Shown in pieces: positions 24,123-31,307 of a DNA stretch of 31,307 bases. The stretch's first letter is position 1. Every line of letters starts with the position of its first letter. This DNA is from Deltaproteobacteria bacterium (GTDB taxonomy: Bacteria > Desulfobacterota > DSM-4660 > Desulfatiglandales > Desulfatiglandaceae): assembly GCA_018644785.1 (NCBI GenBank), contig JABGPV010000024.1, positions 1 through 31,307 of the forward strand, read 5' to 3'. A program made the position numbers and the translations under genes. Under the pieces are notes generated by a model. It searched no databases and was not told the origin of the DNA. It worked only from the letters and a program-made list of their open reading frames with translations.

Positions 24123-25212
24123 ACTCAATCCTCACCATTCGGTCATCCATAAAGGGCAGGCACAAGACCTGCCCCTACCCCGTCTCGTGGCCTGGGAGTT
24201 GACCCGAAAATGCAACCTCAACTGCGTTCACTGCCGGGCAGGTTCCGACCGGGGGCCGTACCCCGGAGAACTGGAAACAGCCAAATGCCTTGAAATATTG
24301 GAACAGATCCGGAAGGTGGGGAACCCCATCGTTATCCTCACGGGCGGCGAACCCCTTTTGAGAGAAGACATCTTTGATCTGGCCGCGGCAGGCACCGACA
24401 TGGGTCTTCGCATGGTCATGGCCACCAACGGAACCCTGTTGACACCTGAAATAATTGCCCGCATGAAAACGTCCGGCATCCAGCGGCTCAGTATCTCCAT
24501 CGACGGCGCAACCGCAAAACAGCACGACGCCTTCAGGCAGGTGCCCGGCGCCTATGACGGGGCGATGGAAGGGATCCGGCTGCTGAACCAGAACGATTTT
24601 GAATTCCAGATCAACACCACCGTTTCCCGTCATAATGTAACGGAGCTTCAAAAAATTCTGAACATGGCTGTCAAACTGGGGGCCGTGGCCCATCACATTT
24701 TCCTGCTGGTTCCCACGGGCCGCGCCAAAGAGATGGTCAACCAGGAAATCGATGCCCTTGAATATGAAAAACTGCTGCACTGGTTTTACCGTATGCGGGA
24801 TCAGGTCCCCCTTCATTTGAAAGCGACCTGCGCCCCCCATTACTATCGCATACTGCGCCAGGAAGCGCGTAAAAGGGGTGAAAAAGTCAGTTTTGAAACC
24901 TATGGGCTGGATGGTGTTACAAGAGGGTGCCTGGGCGGAACGTCTTTTTGTTTCATCTCCAACACCGGTATTGTGCAACCGTGCGGTTACCTGGAGCTTA
25001 GTTGCGGAGACCTCAAGACATCATCGTTCCAATCGGTCTGGGAGAATTCCGAAATTTTCAGTTCGTTAAGAGATTTTTCAGCGTATAAGGGAAAATGCGG
25101 CCGATGCGGCTACATTCGGTTTTGCGGTGGCTGTCGCGCCCGCGCCTTTGAAGCCACCGGCGACTATCTGGCCGAAGAACCCCTTTGTGTTTATGAACCG
25201 GGCGCACAATAG
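24112..25212 (+). CDS. ahbD: heme synthase, radical SAM (AhbD)
   Basis: This 366-residue radical SAM enzyme would oxidatively decarboxylate the two propionates of Fe-coproporphyrin III to form heme. It has CNLNCVHC (C34, C38, C41), [16 protein letters not shown] and a SPASM-type tail with [20 protein letters not shown] and [18 protein letters not shown] plus a late PLCVYEP cysteine, consistent with a second [4Fe-4S] cluster. It overlaps hemB by 11 bp. Residues 14-23 ([10 protein letters not shown]), just before the conserved [12 protein letters not shown], are encoded by a GTAGGGGC-family hairpin, so the N-terminus contains repeat-derived sequence. AhbC and AhbD are paralogues; the cysteine-rich tail and the PRLVAWE start favour AhbD here. 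Confidence 0.8.
   Translation: MKTELNPHHSVIHKGQAQDLPLPRLVAWELTRKCNLNCVHCRAGSDRGPYPGELETAKCLEILEQIRKVGNPIVILTGGEPLLREDIFDLAAAGTDMGLRMVMATNGTLLTPEIIARMKTSGIQRLSISIDGATAKQHDAFRQVPGAYDGAMEGIRLLNQNDFEFQINTTVSRHNVTELQKILNMAVKLGAVAHHIFLLVPTGRAKEMVNQEIDALEYEKLLHWFYRMRDQVPLHLKATCAPHYYRILRQEARKRGEKVSFETYGLDGVTRGCLGGTSFCFISNTGIVQPCGYLELSCGDLKTSSFQSVWENSEIFSSLRDFSAYKGKCGRCGYIRFCGGCRARAFEATGDYLAEEPLCVYEPGAQ
24154..24178. repeat. GTAGGGGC-family hairpin inside ahbD, copy 3
   Basis: GGGCAGG (24154-24160), a seven-base loop, then CCTGCCC (24168-24174) and CTAC match the first hairpin of copy 2 at 21840. The left GTAG is lost. It is in frame and translated near the AhbD N-terminus. Confidence 0.7.
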
Positions 25213-25227
25213 AAACTGATGAACGTC

Positions 25228-25255
25228 CAACATCGAACATTCAACATCGAATGGT
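25228..25255 (+). repeat. two 14-bp direct repeats before the siroheme decarboxylase gene
   Basis: CAACATCGAA occurs at 25228-25237 and 25242-25251 in two 14-bp units. A looser CATTCAA lies between and a TGAATG follows. The units fill the gap before the start codon and replace a clear ribosome site. Confidence 0.5.
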
Positions 25256-25257
25256 GA

Positions 25258-25710
25258 ATGGGAATGGATACCAAATACCGTAAAATCCTGAACGAAATCC
25301 AGTCTGACTTCCCCATATCATCCCGGCCTTATCGCGACCTGGGCAACCGGCTCCACATGACGGAGAGTGAGGTTCTTGACGCCGTAGAACGCCTTAAAGA
25401 AAAAGGCATCATCAGGCGAATCGGGGGGAACTTCCAATCTTCCAAATTGAATTTTGTCAGCACCCTATGTGCCGCACGTGTGCCGGAAGAGAAAATCGAC
25501 CATTTTGTCCGGACCGTAAACGCTTATCCGGGCGTAACCCACAACTATCTGAGAGCCCATTCCTACAATGTCTGGTTCACCTTTATTGCCGAAGAAATGA
25601 ATATTATCGAGGATACCCTTGAGACCATACGGCGGGAAACCGGCGTAAAGGAGATCTTGAACCTGCCCGCCGAAGAAATGTTCAAGATCAAGGTCGACTT
25701 TGCAGTGTAA
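25258..25710 (+). CDS. siroheme decarboxylase subunit, AhbA/AhbB family
   Basis: This 150-residue protein has an Lrp/AsnC-type fold. A winged-helix half (about 1-60, with SRPYRDLGNRLHMTESEVLDAVERLKEKG and then IIRRIGG) is followed by an alpha-beta half carrying VNAYPGVTHNYLRAHSYNVWFTF, the signature of AhbA/AhbB and NirDLGH decarboxylases. The histidines in this stretch are the likely active-site residues. AhbA and AhbB form a heterodimer that decarboxylates siroheme to 12,18-didecarboxysiroheme, the substrate of AhbC. Only one subunit is encoded here. The THNYLR...YNVWFT form looks to me more like AhbA, but I am not sure. The start is ATG at 25258 or 25264. It lies 45 bp after ahbD. Confidence 0.75.
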   Translation: MGMDTKYRKILNEIQSDFPISSRPYRDLGNRLHMTESEVLDAVERLKEKGIIRRIGGNFQSSKLNFVSTLCAARVPEEKIDHFVRTVNAYPGVTHNYLRAHSYNVWFTFIAEEMNIIEDTLETIRRETGVKEILNLPAEEMFKIKVDFAV

Positions 25711-25742
25711 TCTTTAACCCCCGAAAAAGAGGTTTCCGGGAA

Positions 25743-27197
25743 ATGAAGGCCAACACCCTGATATTCGTTGTGGATGATGAGCCCACCGCAAGAACTCTCA
25801 TGTCGAAATGGATTCAAAAATTCGGTTATAAAGTGCGAACATTCAGCGACGGCGAAAAATGTCTTGAGGCCCTGGATGAGGGGCCGTCAGCCATCTGCCT
25901 TGATATCATGATGCCCGGGCTGGACGGCATTGAAGTTTTAAAACGTATTCAAAGCATGGAAAAGGAACTGCCCATCATCATGGTTACCGCCAAGGATTCA
26001 TTGGAGCTGGCGGTTAAATCCATGAAGCTGGGGGCTTATGATTACATCCGAAAACCCATCGACCGAAGCCGGTTGGAGACATCCCTTAAAAAGGCTGTGG
26101 AAAAATACGCCATGGCCAAAAAAATCACCCGACTCCAGAAGGAACTGGGCCATACGTATTCATTTCATAATATCATCGGAAAAACCGCTGTAATGGATAA
26201 GGTTTTCAACCAGATTGAAAAGGTGGCGAACAACAACATCAACGTTTTTATCCAGGGAGACAGCGGCACGGGCAAGGAACTGGTTGCCAGGGCCATTCAC
26301 TATCAGGGTTCCCGTCAAGAAGGCCCCTTCGAAGCTGTCAATTGCGGTGCCATACCGGAGAACCTTCAGGAAAGTGAATTTTTCGGCCATCAAAAAGGCG
26401 CATTTACCGGTGCCGTTCGGTCGCAGGCCGGCAAAATTGAGGTGGCCAACGGCGGCACCCTTTTCCTCGATGAAGTGGGCGATATGTCGCCAAGCCTTCA
26501 AGTGAAGCTCCTTCGTTTTCTTGAAACCAGAACCATTGAACGGGTTGGCGGGCGAAAGCGTATTTCGGTTGATGTGCGGATTATTTCCGCCACCAACAAA
26601 ATTTTGAAAACGGAAACGGAGACCGGCAATTTCAGGGAAGACCTCTACTATCGACTCATGGTTTACCCCATTACCATTCCCCCCCTTAGAGATAGAAAAG
26701 AGGATATTCCGGTCCTGGCGCAGCATTTTCTGAACAAATACATGAAGGAAACCAAGAAAGATATCCGATCTGTTGATCATGACGCCATGGAGGCCATGGT
26801 TGCTTATGCCTGGCCGGGAAATGTGAGGGAACTGGAAAACGTCATTCAACGGGCCATGGTCACATCGGACAGCGATCATCTGGAGATCTCAAACCTTCCT
26901 TCGGAAATTGCGGACGGCTCCCGTGCCGATCCCGGGGAATGTTTACCCGAAGGTGAAAAATCTGAAAACCGCAAACCCGTTGAATTTTCTTCCCGGGAAG
27001 TGGCCCCCCTTTCAACCATGGAAAAACTGGCCATGCTCAACGCACTTGAACTGACCCGGGGAAACCTGGCATTGACCGCAAAGAAGCTTGAAATTTCAAG
27101 GGCGACCCTTTACCGGAAAATCGACAAATATGATCTTCGAACACTGAGCCCTTTCCTGCGAAAGGATCAAGGAACCATGGAAATCTCAAACGCGTGA
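25743..27197 (+). CDS. NtrC-family sigma-54-dependent response regulator
   Basis: This 484-residue activator has a receiver domain (D11/D12, phospho-acceptor D54 in [11 protein letters not shown]104), an AAA+ domain with Walker A GDSGTGKE (172-179), the sigma-54-contacting GAFTGA (219-224), Walker B TLFLDE (239-244) and REDLYYRL, and a Fis-type helix-turn-helix ([14 protein letters not shown] to [12 protein letters not shown]). All parts needed to activate sigma-54 promoters are present. It follows the heme genes by 32 bp and may be co-transcribed. No histidine kinase adjoins; the sensor at 8157 is a remote candidate. Two sigma-54-like promoters occur in the window (11341, 18779), but linking them to this protein is speculation. 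Confidence 0.92.
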   Translation: MKANTLIFVVDDEPTARTLMSKWIQKFGYKVRTFSDGEKCLEALDEGPSAICLDIMMPGLDGIEVLKRIQSMEKELPIIMVTAKDSLELAVKSMKLGAYDYIRKPIDRSRLETSLKKAVEKYAMAKKITRLQKELGHTYSFHNIIGKTAVMDKVFNQIEKVANNNINVFIQGDSGTGKELVARAIHYQGSRQEGPFEAVNCGAIPENLQESEFFGHQKGAFTGAVRSQAGKIEVANGGTLFLDEVGDMSPSLQVKLLRFLETRTIERVGGRKRISVDVRIISATNKILKTETETGNFREDLYYRLMVYPITIPPLRDRKEDIPVLAQHFLNKYMKETKKDIRSVDHDAMEAMVAYAWPGNVRELENVIQRAMVTSDSDHLEISNLPSEIADGSRADPGECLPEGEKSENRKPVEFSSREVAPLSTMEKLAMLNALELTRGNLALTAKKLEISRATLYRKIDKYDLRTLSPFLRKDQGTMEISNA

Positions 27198-27265
27198 AAA
27201 TAACAACGGTTTCCATTGGTTAAATTGTTTTATTAAACCTAATGATAACATCAGGGGTGTATGCA

Positions 27266-27685
27266 ATGTTTAAAAACATTCTGGTTCCAACGGATTTTCT
27301 GGATGATAATCAACATGCCTTGGAGATTGCCGCCAGGCTTTGCTCCATGGACAGCGGCAAAATCGTGCTACTGCATGTCATCGAAGTCATTCAAAATACA
27401 ACCTTTGAAGAATTTGAAGATTTTTACAGCAGCCTTGAAAAACGTTCTTTTGAAGGCCTCAATGCCATCATTGACCGCCTGAACCTCACCGAAACGGCTG
27501 TGGTCCCACAGGTGGTGTACGGCAACAGAACCCATGAAATTGTTCGTTACGCTGAAGAGAACAATGTGGATTTGATTATCATGAAATCCCACAAGGTTGA
27601 TCTTGAGGAGCGAAGCCAGGGATGGGGAACCATCAGCTACAAGGTGAGTATTCTGGCTCAATGCCCTGTTTTACTTGTGAAATAA
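27266..27685 (+). CDS. universal stress protein (UspA family)
   Basis: This 139-residue single-domain Usp protein has the N-terminal MFKNILVPTDFLDDNQHALEIAARLC strand-helix unit, IVLLHVIEV, the VVPQVVYGNRTHEIVRYAEENNVDLIIM segment and a C-terminal SILAQCPVLLVK strand. The usual ATP-binding G-x(2)-G-x(9)-G(S/T) loop is only partly recognisable (SQGWGTISYKV), so nucleotide binding is uncertain. The ATG at 27266 has AGGGGTG upstream and begins at the conserved start; an in-frame ATG at 27242 would add eight non-conserved residues. It is placed between the response regulator and an MFS transporter gene, which starts 10 bp after it. Confidence 0.88.
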   Translation: MFKNILVPTDFLDDNQHALEIAARLCSMDSGKIVLLHVIEVIQNTTFEEFEDFYSSLEKRSFEGLNAIIDRLNLTETAVVPQVVYGNRTHEIVRYAEENNVDLIIMKSHKVDLEERSQGWGTISYKVSILAQCPVLLVK

Positions 27686-27695
27686 ACGGTTTTTT

Positions 27696-28961
27696 TTGGA
27701 AAAACCCGCATCACCCATACCCTTTGCCAAACAGCTGCAAGTTTTTCTGCCGTTTGCGCTGGGGTATTTCCTTTCCTACCTCTATCGGGTCATTAACGCT
27801 GTACTGGCCCCCGACCTGGCTGCCGACCTGGGCGTGGGCCCCTCCGGGCTGGGGTTGCTCACGGCGACCTATTTCATTACCTTTGCGGCGTTTCAACTCC
27901 CCTTGGGCATTTTGCTGGACCGGTTCGGCCCCCGCAGGATTGAAGCAGGTCTACTGATCCTGGCCGCGGCCGGGGCCTTTATATTTGCCAACGCCGGCAC
28001 CTTGACCGGTCTGGTCATTGGCCGGGGTCTCATCGGTTTTGGCGTATCGGCATGCCTGATGGCGGCCTTCAAAGCCTTTGTGATCTGGTTTCCCAAACAA
28101 CAACTACCCCGGATCAACGGTTTTCAAATGGCGGCGGGGGGCCTGGGCGCCCTTGCCGCTACGTCCCCGGTGGAGTCAGCCTTGACCGTAACGGATTGGC
28201 GCGGGGTCTTCACGCTGCTGACAGCACTCACCGTTCTGGTGGCAGCGGTCATATTCTTCATTGTACCCGAACGCCGAAACCCCAACAAGGAAGAGCCCTT
28301 CATCGACCAGATGCGGGAAATAAGGACCATTCTGACGAGTCTCCATTTCTGGCGAATTGCGCCCTGGGCCACCTTGAGCCAAGGGACCTTCCTAGCGGTT
28401 CACGGACTCTGGGCAGGACCGTGGTTGCGGGATGTGGCGGGATACGACCGTTCCACAGTAGCCGGCACATTACTATTACTGGCTGTGGCCATGGTTCTGG
28501 GCTTTGTTACACTGGGGACAGCGGCAGAACGCCTCAGCCGACGCGGCATTTCGACCCTGTCGGTGGGGGCAATGGGCATGGGCTTTTTCATGGCCGTGAT
28601 GGTACTGATTGTGTCGGGGAATAAATCCGGGGTCACATTGATGTGGATGCTGTTCGGATTTTTCGGTACATCCGGCATTCTGCCTTATGCGGCGCTTTCG
28701 CAAAGTTTTCCCCTGCGCCTTTCCGGAAGGGTAAACACAGCACTGAATTTGCTGGTGTTTCTGGCGGCCTTTGCGGCCCAATGGGGTATCGGGGCCATCA
28801 TCGGCATTTGGCCCACCACCGGATCTGGGGGGTATGCACCGGTGGGTTATCAGGCCGCCTTTGGCATACTTCTAGCCATTCAGCTCATCACCATCTTCTG
28901 GTTCTGGTTTGCGAGCGCTCTTTTGAAGAAAGCCTCATATGAGCCGGTTTCCAACATGTAA
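27696..28961 (+). CDS. MFS transporter
   Basis: This 421-residue permease has twelve hydrophobic segments in two six-helix halves. Between helices 2 and 3 is the MFS motif region GILLDRFGPRR, and an early LGYFLSYLYRVINAVLAPDLAADLG resembles nitrate/nitrite- and hexuronate-type MFS porters. A cytoplasmic loop (VPERRNPNKEEPFIDQMREIRTIL) separates the halves. The start is a TTG at 27696, ten bases after the usp stop, with no good ribosome site, so translation may be coupled to usp. The substrate cannot be assigned. Confidence 0.82.
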   Translation: MEKPASPIPFAKQLQVFLPFALGYFLSYLYRVINAVLAPDLAADLGVGPSGLGLLTATYFITFAAFQLPLGILLDRFGPRRIEAGLLILAAAGAFIFANAGTLTGLVIGRGLIGFGVSACLMAAFKAFVIWFPKQQLPRINGFQMAAGGLGALAATSPVESALTVTDWRGVFTLLTALTVLVAAVIFFIVPERRNPNKEEPFIDQMREIRTILTSLHFWRIAPWATLSQGTFLAVHGLWAGPWLRDVAGYDRSTVAGTLLLLAVAMVLGFVTLGTAAERLSRRGISTLSVGAMGMGFFMAVMVLIVSGNKSGVTLMWMLFGFFGTSGILPYAALSQSFPLRLSGRVNTALNLLVFLAAFAAQWGIGAIIGIWPTTGSGGYAPVGYQAAFGILLAIQLITIFWFWFASALLKKASYEPVSNM

Positions 28962-28997
28962 CCGGACAGTTTTCAAAGGATAGAGGCTATTTTCTTG

Positions 28998-29026
28998 TTG
29001 ATTATAGCCATAAAGATAGCTATATT
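28998..29026 (+). promoter_or_regulatory. promoter with overlapping operator for the toxin-antitoxin pair
   Basis: TTGATT (28998-29003) and TATATT (29021-29026) are 17 bp apart. The inverted repeat TATAGC (29003-29008)/GCTATA (29019-29024) lies across the spacer and -10 element. This is the expected position for autorepression by a Phd-type antitoxin. Confidence 0.5.
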
Positions 29027-29056
29027 GTTTGAAAAGGTTATATGAGGTGCATCGTA

Positions 29057-29338
29057 ATGCAAAAACAATACTCAATAGCAGACGCAAAAAACAAACTGCC
29101 CTCCATTATACATCAGGTGGAGAAAGGACCTTGCATAAAACTAACGAGGAGGGGAAAACCAGTTGCCGTTTTGTTGTCGATTGGTGAATTTGAACGACTT
29201 AACATTTCGAATTCCGGTTTTTGGAACGCCTTAATGTCGTTTCGACAGAGGATTGATTCAGAAGGGTTGACATTCTCCGGCAACGAATTTCAAGGACTTC
29301 GTGATCCTTCTTTGGGTCGGGAGGTTGACTGGGACTGA
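29057..29338 (+). CDS. Phd/YefM-family antitoxin
   Basis: This 93-residue antitoxin starts at the ATG at 29057, with AGGTG eight bases upstream; an ATG at 29042 would add five residues. The N-terminal YSIADAKNKLPSIIHQVEKG is the Phd/YefM DNA-binding and dimerisation signature, followed by LTRRGKPVAVLLSIGEFERL. The C-terminal tail (about 45-93) should wrap the toxin. It overlaps the toxin gene by one base (TGATG), so the two are coupled, and it probably represses its own promoter through the TATAGC inverted repeat upstream. Confidence 0.88.
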   Translation: MQKQYSIADAKNKLPSIIHQVEKGPCIKLTRRGKPVAVLLSIGEFERLNISNSGFWNALMSFRQRIDSEGLTFSGNEFQGLRDPSLGREVDWD

Positions 29339-29751
29339 TGAAATACCTGCTTGATACGAATGTACTATCAGAATCCCTAAAGTTGACACCAGATAACTCA
29401 GTGATTTTCATGTTAGAAAAACACCAGCATGAGATTGTAACGGCGGCCCCTGTCTGGCACGAACTTCAATATGGCTGCAAACGTCTTCCCCCGTCCCGGA
29501 AACGTGAGGTTATTGAAGTTTTCCTTCTTGACGTGGTGAAGAAGAATATCTTCATTCTTCCCTATGATGACCGGGCTGCTGAGTGGCATGCAAAAGAACG
29601 AGCAAGGCTATCATTAAAGGGAAAGCCTCCACCATTTGTGGATGGTCAAATAGCAGCGATCGCCAAGATAAATGATCTTGTTTTAGTAACTCGCAATGTT
29701 GAAGATTTCAAACTATTTTCAGGATTGAAATCCGAAAACTGGCATACATAA
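29338..29751 (+). CDS. vapC: VapC-type PIN-domain toxin
   Basis: This 137-residue PIN-domain endoribonuclease has the four acidic positions in place: D6 in LLDTNVLSE, E42 in VWHELQYG, D102 in FVDGQIAAIA and D123 in TRNVEDF. It should cleave RNA when not bound by the antitoxin encoded just upstream. The length and motif spacing are normal, and the TRNVEDF motif is intact, so the toxin is probably functional. The next gene is convergent. Its AT content is higher than the surrounding genes, which fits acquisition as an accessory module. Confidence 0.9.
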   Translation: MKYLLDTNVLSESLKLTPDNSVIFMLEKHQHEIVTAAPVWHELQYGCKRLPPSRKREVIEVFLLDVVKKNIFILPYDDRAAEWHAKERARLSLKGKPPPFVDGQIAAIAKINDLVLVTRNVEDFKLFSGLKSENWHT

Positions 29752-29820
29752 ACAATCGGATTTGTCGATTCAAATTTCGAAAAAACAATGGCACCCCATT
29801 TCGAGGTGGGTTAGCCCTGT

Positions 29821-31307
29821 TCACGGCTGCCGAATGGTAACATTGGCGCCGGTTTCCGCGTTAAAACCGGGCTCTACTTTAACGTAAGGCGCAGTGAAAG
29901 TAGCGGTGGCCCCGTTTTCTACAGTGGTGTTCTGCCCAAGGGTAAGGGCTGTGGCGTTACTGCATGAACAATTCGTACCGTTGAGATAGGTGGTATTGGT
30001 AATCACGCCGTTAGCCGGGCAGTCGGGACAGGAGGCAAGTAAAGCCACCGCAGCCCCCACGTTCACCCGTGGTTTTGTGATGGCCACTTTATCGTCCGCA
30101 ACAGAATCTCCGCTAGAGATCAGCTTGGATTCAACATCAGTAGGTGAAAGGAAACTGCCGTTGAGGGTTTTGCTGGCGCTTTGCAGACACGCGGCTGCCC
30201 CGGCGGCATAGGGACATGCGGCCGAAGTACCCCCAAACCCATAGGCTGTATTATAATAACTACCCCCCAATTTAGTGGTCGTAGCCCAGTTGGAGGGCGC
30301 CAAGAGACCGAGAAAAGAGGCTGTGTTGGAGTAAACAATAACCCGATCAGATTGGGCTTGTTGGGACGAATACCACCCCGAAGAACATCCCCAGGTCGAA
30401 ATTTTGCTGGCACAGGAACCGGAATTGACGCACCAGCCGATGGATGATGCTGTAAATCTGGCGTCATAGACCGCACCCACTGAAACCACATGGGAAATAC
30501 ACGCAGGCCAACCCACCGAATCACAGTAACCGTCATTGCCTGAAGAAACAAAAAGCGTCATGCCCACGGATACGGCATTGGCCGCAGCAGTGGTCATAGC
30601 ACTGGAAGCACTGTCGCAAGCACTGTAATACCTCCCCCCCCCAAAACTGGTGCTGATAATCATGATGGGGTTGATCGGGTCATCGTTCTGATGGGTTACA
30701 CACCATTCCCACGCCTCAATCATATCAGACGTATAGGCGCTTCCTCCGCTGGCGGTATTCGAAATTTTCAACGCATAAAGCTTGGCGCCATAGGCCACCC
30801 CACCGATATAATCTCCCACCGTTCCGAGATCACCAGCGACGATCCCGGCGCAGGCGGTGCCGTGTCCGTTGCCATCCATGGGATCGCTTTTATCCTCTCC
30901 ACAATCGTATCCGCCAATCACTTTTGAATTGGGAAACCCGCCCCCGCCCAAACGGGAATGGGTATAATCGATACCGGTGTCGCAAATCGCAACCGACAGG
31001 CCACTCCCGCTATAAGTGCTTCTAGCGGTTGTCGCGTTCATCAATGGAATGCCCTGGGCCAGGTTGGGATAAACAATGAAATCCTTTTCTATGGAAACAA
31101 CGTCCCCGCTGTTGACGAGTGCTTGAAGACCTTTTAGTGTCACCTCCGCCGAAAAGCCGTAAACATATTTAAAGCGGTTGGTGATGGTAATCTCTTGTGC
31201 CCTTATGCCGGTAACAACGCGACTTATTGCACTGTTTACATCGGTTGAAAGTTGTTTACGGACTGTTCCGCTCTGCAGATTCAGTGATGTACTCAACCGG
31301 GCCGGTT
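29821..31307 (-). CDS. secreted subtilisin-like serine protease (S8), 5' end beyond window
   Basis: The frame remains open to the window edge, so the signal peptide is missing and the TTG at 31296 is not a convincing start. Counting from there, an inhibitor-type propeptide end (YGFSAEVTLKGLQAL...SIEKDFIVYP) is followed by the S8 catalytic domain: D106 in AICDTGID, H145 in NGHGTACAGIVAG, oxyanion N254 in SSGNDG and S358 in GGTSAACPYAAG. All triad residues are intact. Numerous cysteines suggest disulfides outside the cell. After residue 415 comes a short beta tail (NTTVENGATATFTAPYVKVEPGFNAETG) of a type often seen at the ends of exported proteins. It faces the toxin gene tail to tail. Confidence 0.9.
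   Translation of the reverse strand, partial: PARLSTSLNLQSGTVRKQLSTDVNSAISRVVTGIRAQEITITNRFKYVYGFSAEVTLKGLQALVNSGDVVSIEKDFIVYPNLAQGIPLMNATTARSTYSGSGLSVAICDTGIDYTHSRLGGGGFPNSKVIGGYDCGEDKSDPMDGNGHGTACAGIVAGDLGTVGDYIGGVAYGAKLYALKISNTASGGSAYTSDMIEAWEWCVTHQNDDPINPIMIISTSFGGGRYYSACDSASSAMTTAAANAVSVGMTLFVSSGNDGYCDSVGWPACISHVVSVGAVYDARFTASSIGWCVNSGSCASKISTWGCSSGWYSSQQAQSDRVIVYSNTASFLGLLAPSNWATTTKLGGSYYNTAYGFGGTSAACPYAAGAAACLQSASKTLNGSFLSPTDVESKLISSGDSVADDKVAITKPRVNVGAAVALLASCPDCPANGVITNTTYLNGTNCSCSNATALTLGQNTTVENGATATFTAPYVKVEPGFNAETGANVTIRQP

Noticed and set aside
24175..24978. Minus-strand open frame (267 codons) opposite ahbD
   Set aside because: It mirrors the conserved radical SAM gene; its composition reflects the complementary codons and no domain is visible.
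26160..26879. Minus-strand open frame (239 codons) opposite the sigma-54 regulator
   Set aside because: It is antisense to the AAA+ domain, where every conserved motif is in place on the plus strand.
29771..29815. Rho-independent terminator between vapC and the protease gene
   Set aside because: Only about four base pairs can form and the T-run is displaced by several bases, so the structure is too weak to call.
1..31307. tRNA, rRNA, insertion sequence or prophage genes
   Set aside because: I found no cloverleaf-like sequence, rRNA segment, transposase, integrase or phage structural gene on either strand.

Overview
The window looks like chromosomal DNA of an anaerobic Desulfobacterota bacterium of the sulfate-reducer type. 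The main evidence is a cluster for the siroheme-dependent (alternative) heme pathway: two radical-SAM Ahb proteins, HemB and an AhbA/AhbB-type siroheme decarboxylase subunit. A TauE/SafE-family exporter, an NtrC-type sigma-54 activator and a TtgGCA-N-TTGCA type sigma-54 promoter fit the same picture. This placement is inferred from gene content; no rRNA or other taxonomic marker is present.

Layout. (1) 1-6855, minus strand: a tightly packed surface-polysaccharide operon. In transcription order it holds a small two-helix membrane protein, a GT2 glycosyltransferase, a nucleotidyltransferase-fold protein, an APH/WaaP-like kinase, a Wzy/WaaL-type polymerase or ligase, a Wzx flippase, and the start of a Wzz chain-length regulator that meets an in-frame TAG near the window edge. 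(2) 6950-8039, plus: a small exported protein and an archaeal-type UMP kinase. (3) 8157-11224, minus: a periplasmic ABC_sub_bind receptor followed by a membrane histidine kinase, behind a good sigma-54 promoter candidate. (4) 11225-15043: a repeat-rich accessory stretch with a Nudix-like gene remnant, a class II Fic protein and a large secreted protein of unknown function. (5) 15168-18718, minus: a family 9 glycoside hydrolase split by a -1 frameshift, with a seven-blade propeller nested inside its N-terminal Ig-like domain. (6) 18852-20114, minus: a TauE/SafE exporter, divergent from pyruvate kinase (20319-21734, plus). (7) 21946-28961, plus: ahbC, hemB, ahbD, a siroheme decarboxylase subunit, a sigma-54 response regulator, a universal stress protein and an MFS transporter. 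(8) 29057-29751: a Phd-VapC toxin-antitoxin pair. (9) 29821-31307, minus: a secreted subtilisin-like protease that runs off the window.

The window is rich in short dispersed repeats, and several form part of coding sequences. A 32-bp element occurs three times (5255, 6159, 7241) and supplies the 3' ends of three neighbouring genes; two copies flank the GT2 gene as inverted repeats. A GTAGGGGC hairpin family occurs at 20211, 21836 and inside the 5' end of ahbD (24154). A third family (8041, 13358, 15168) coincides with the 3' end of the GH9 gene.

The most novel-looking item is the GH9 enzyme with a propeller inserted in its Ig-like module. Next are the repeat-bounded glycosyltransferase gene and the nucleotidyltransferase/kinase pair embedded in a Wzx/Wzy operon.
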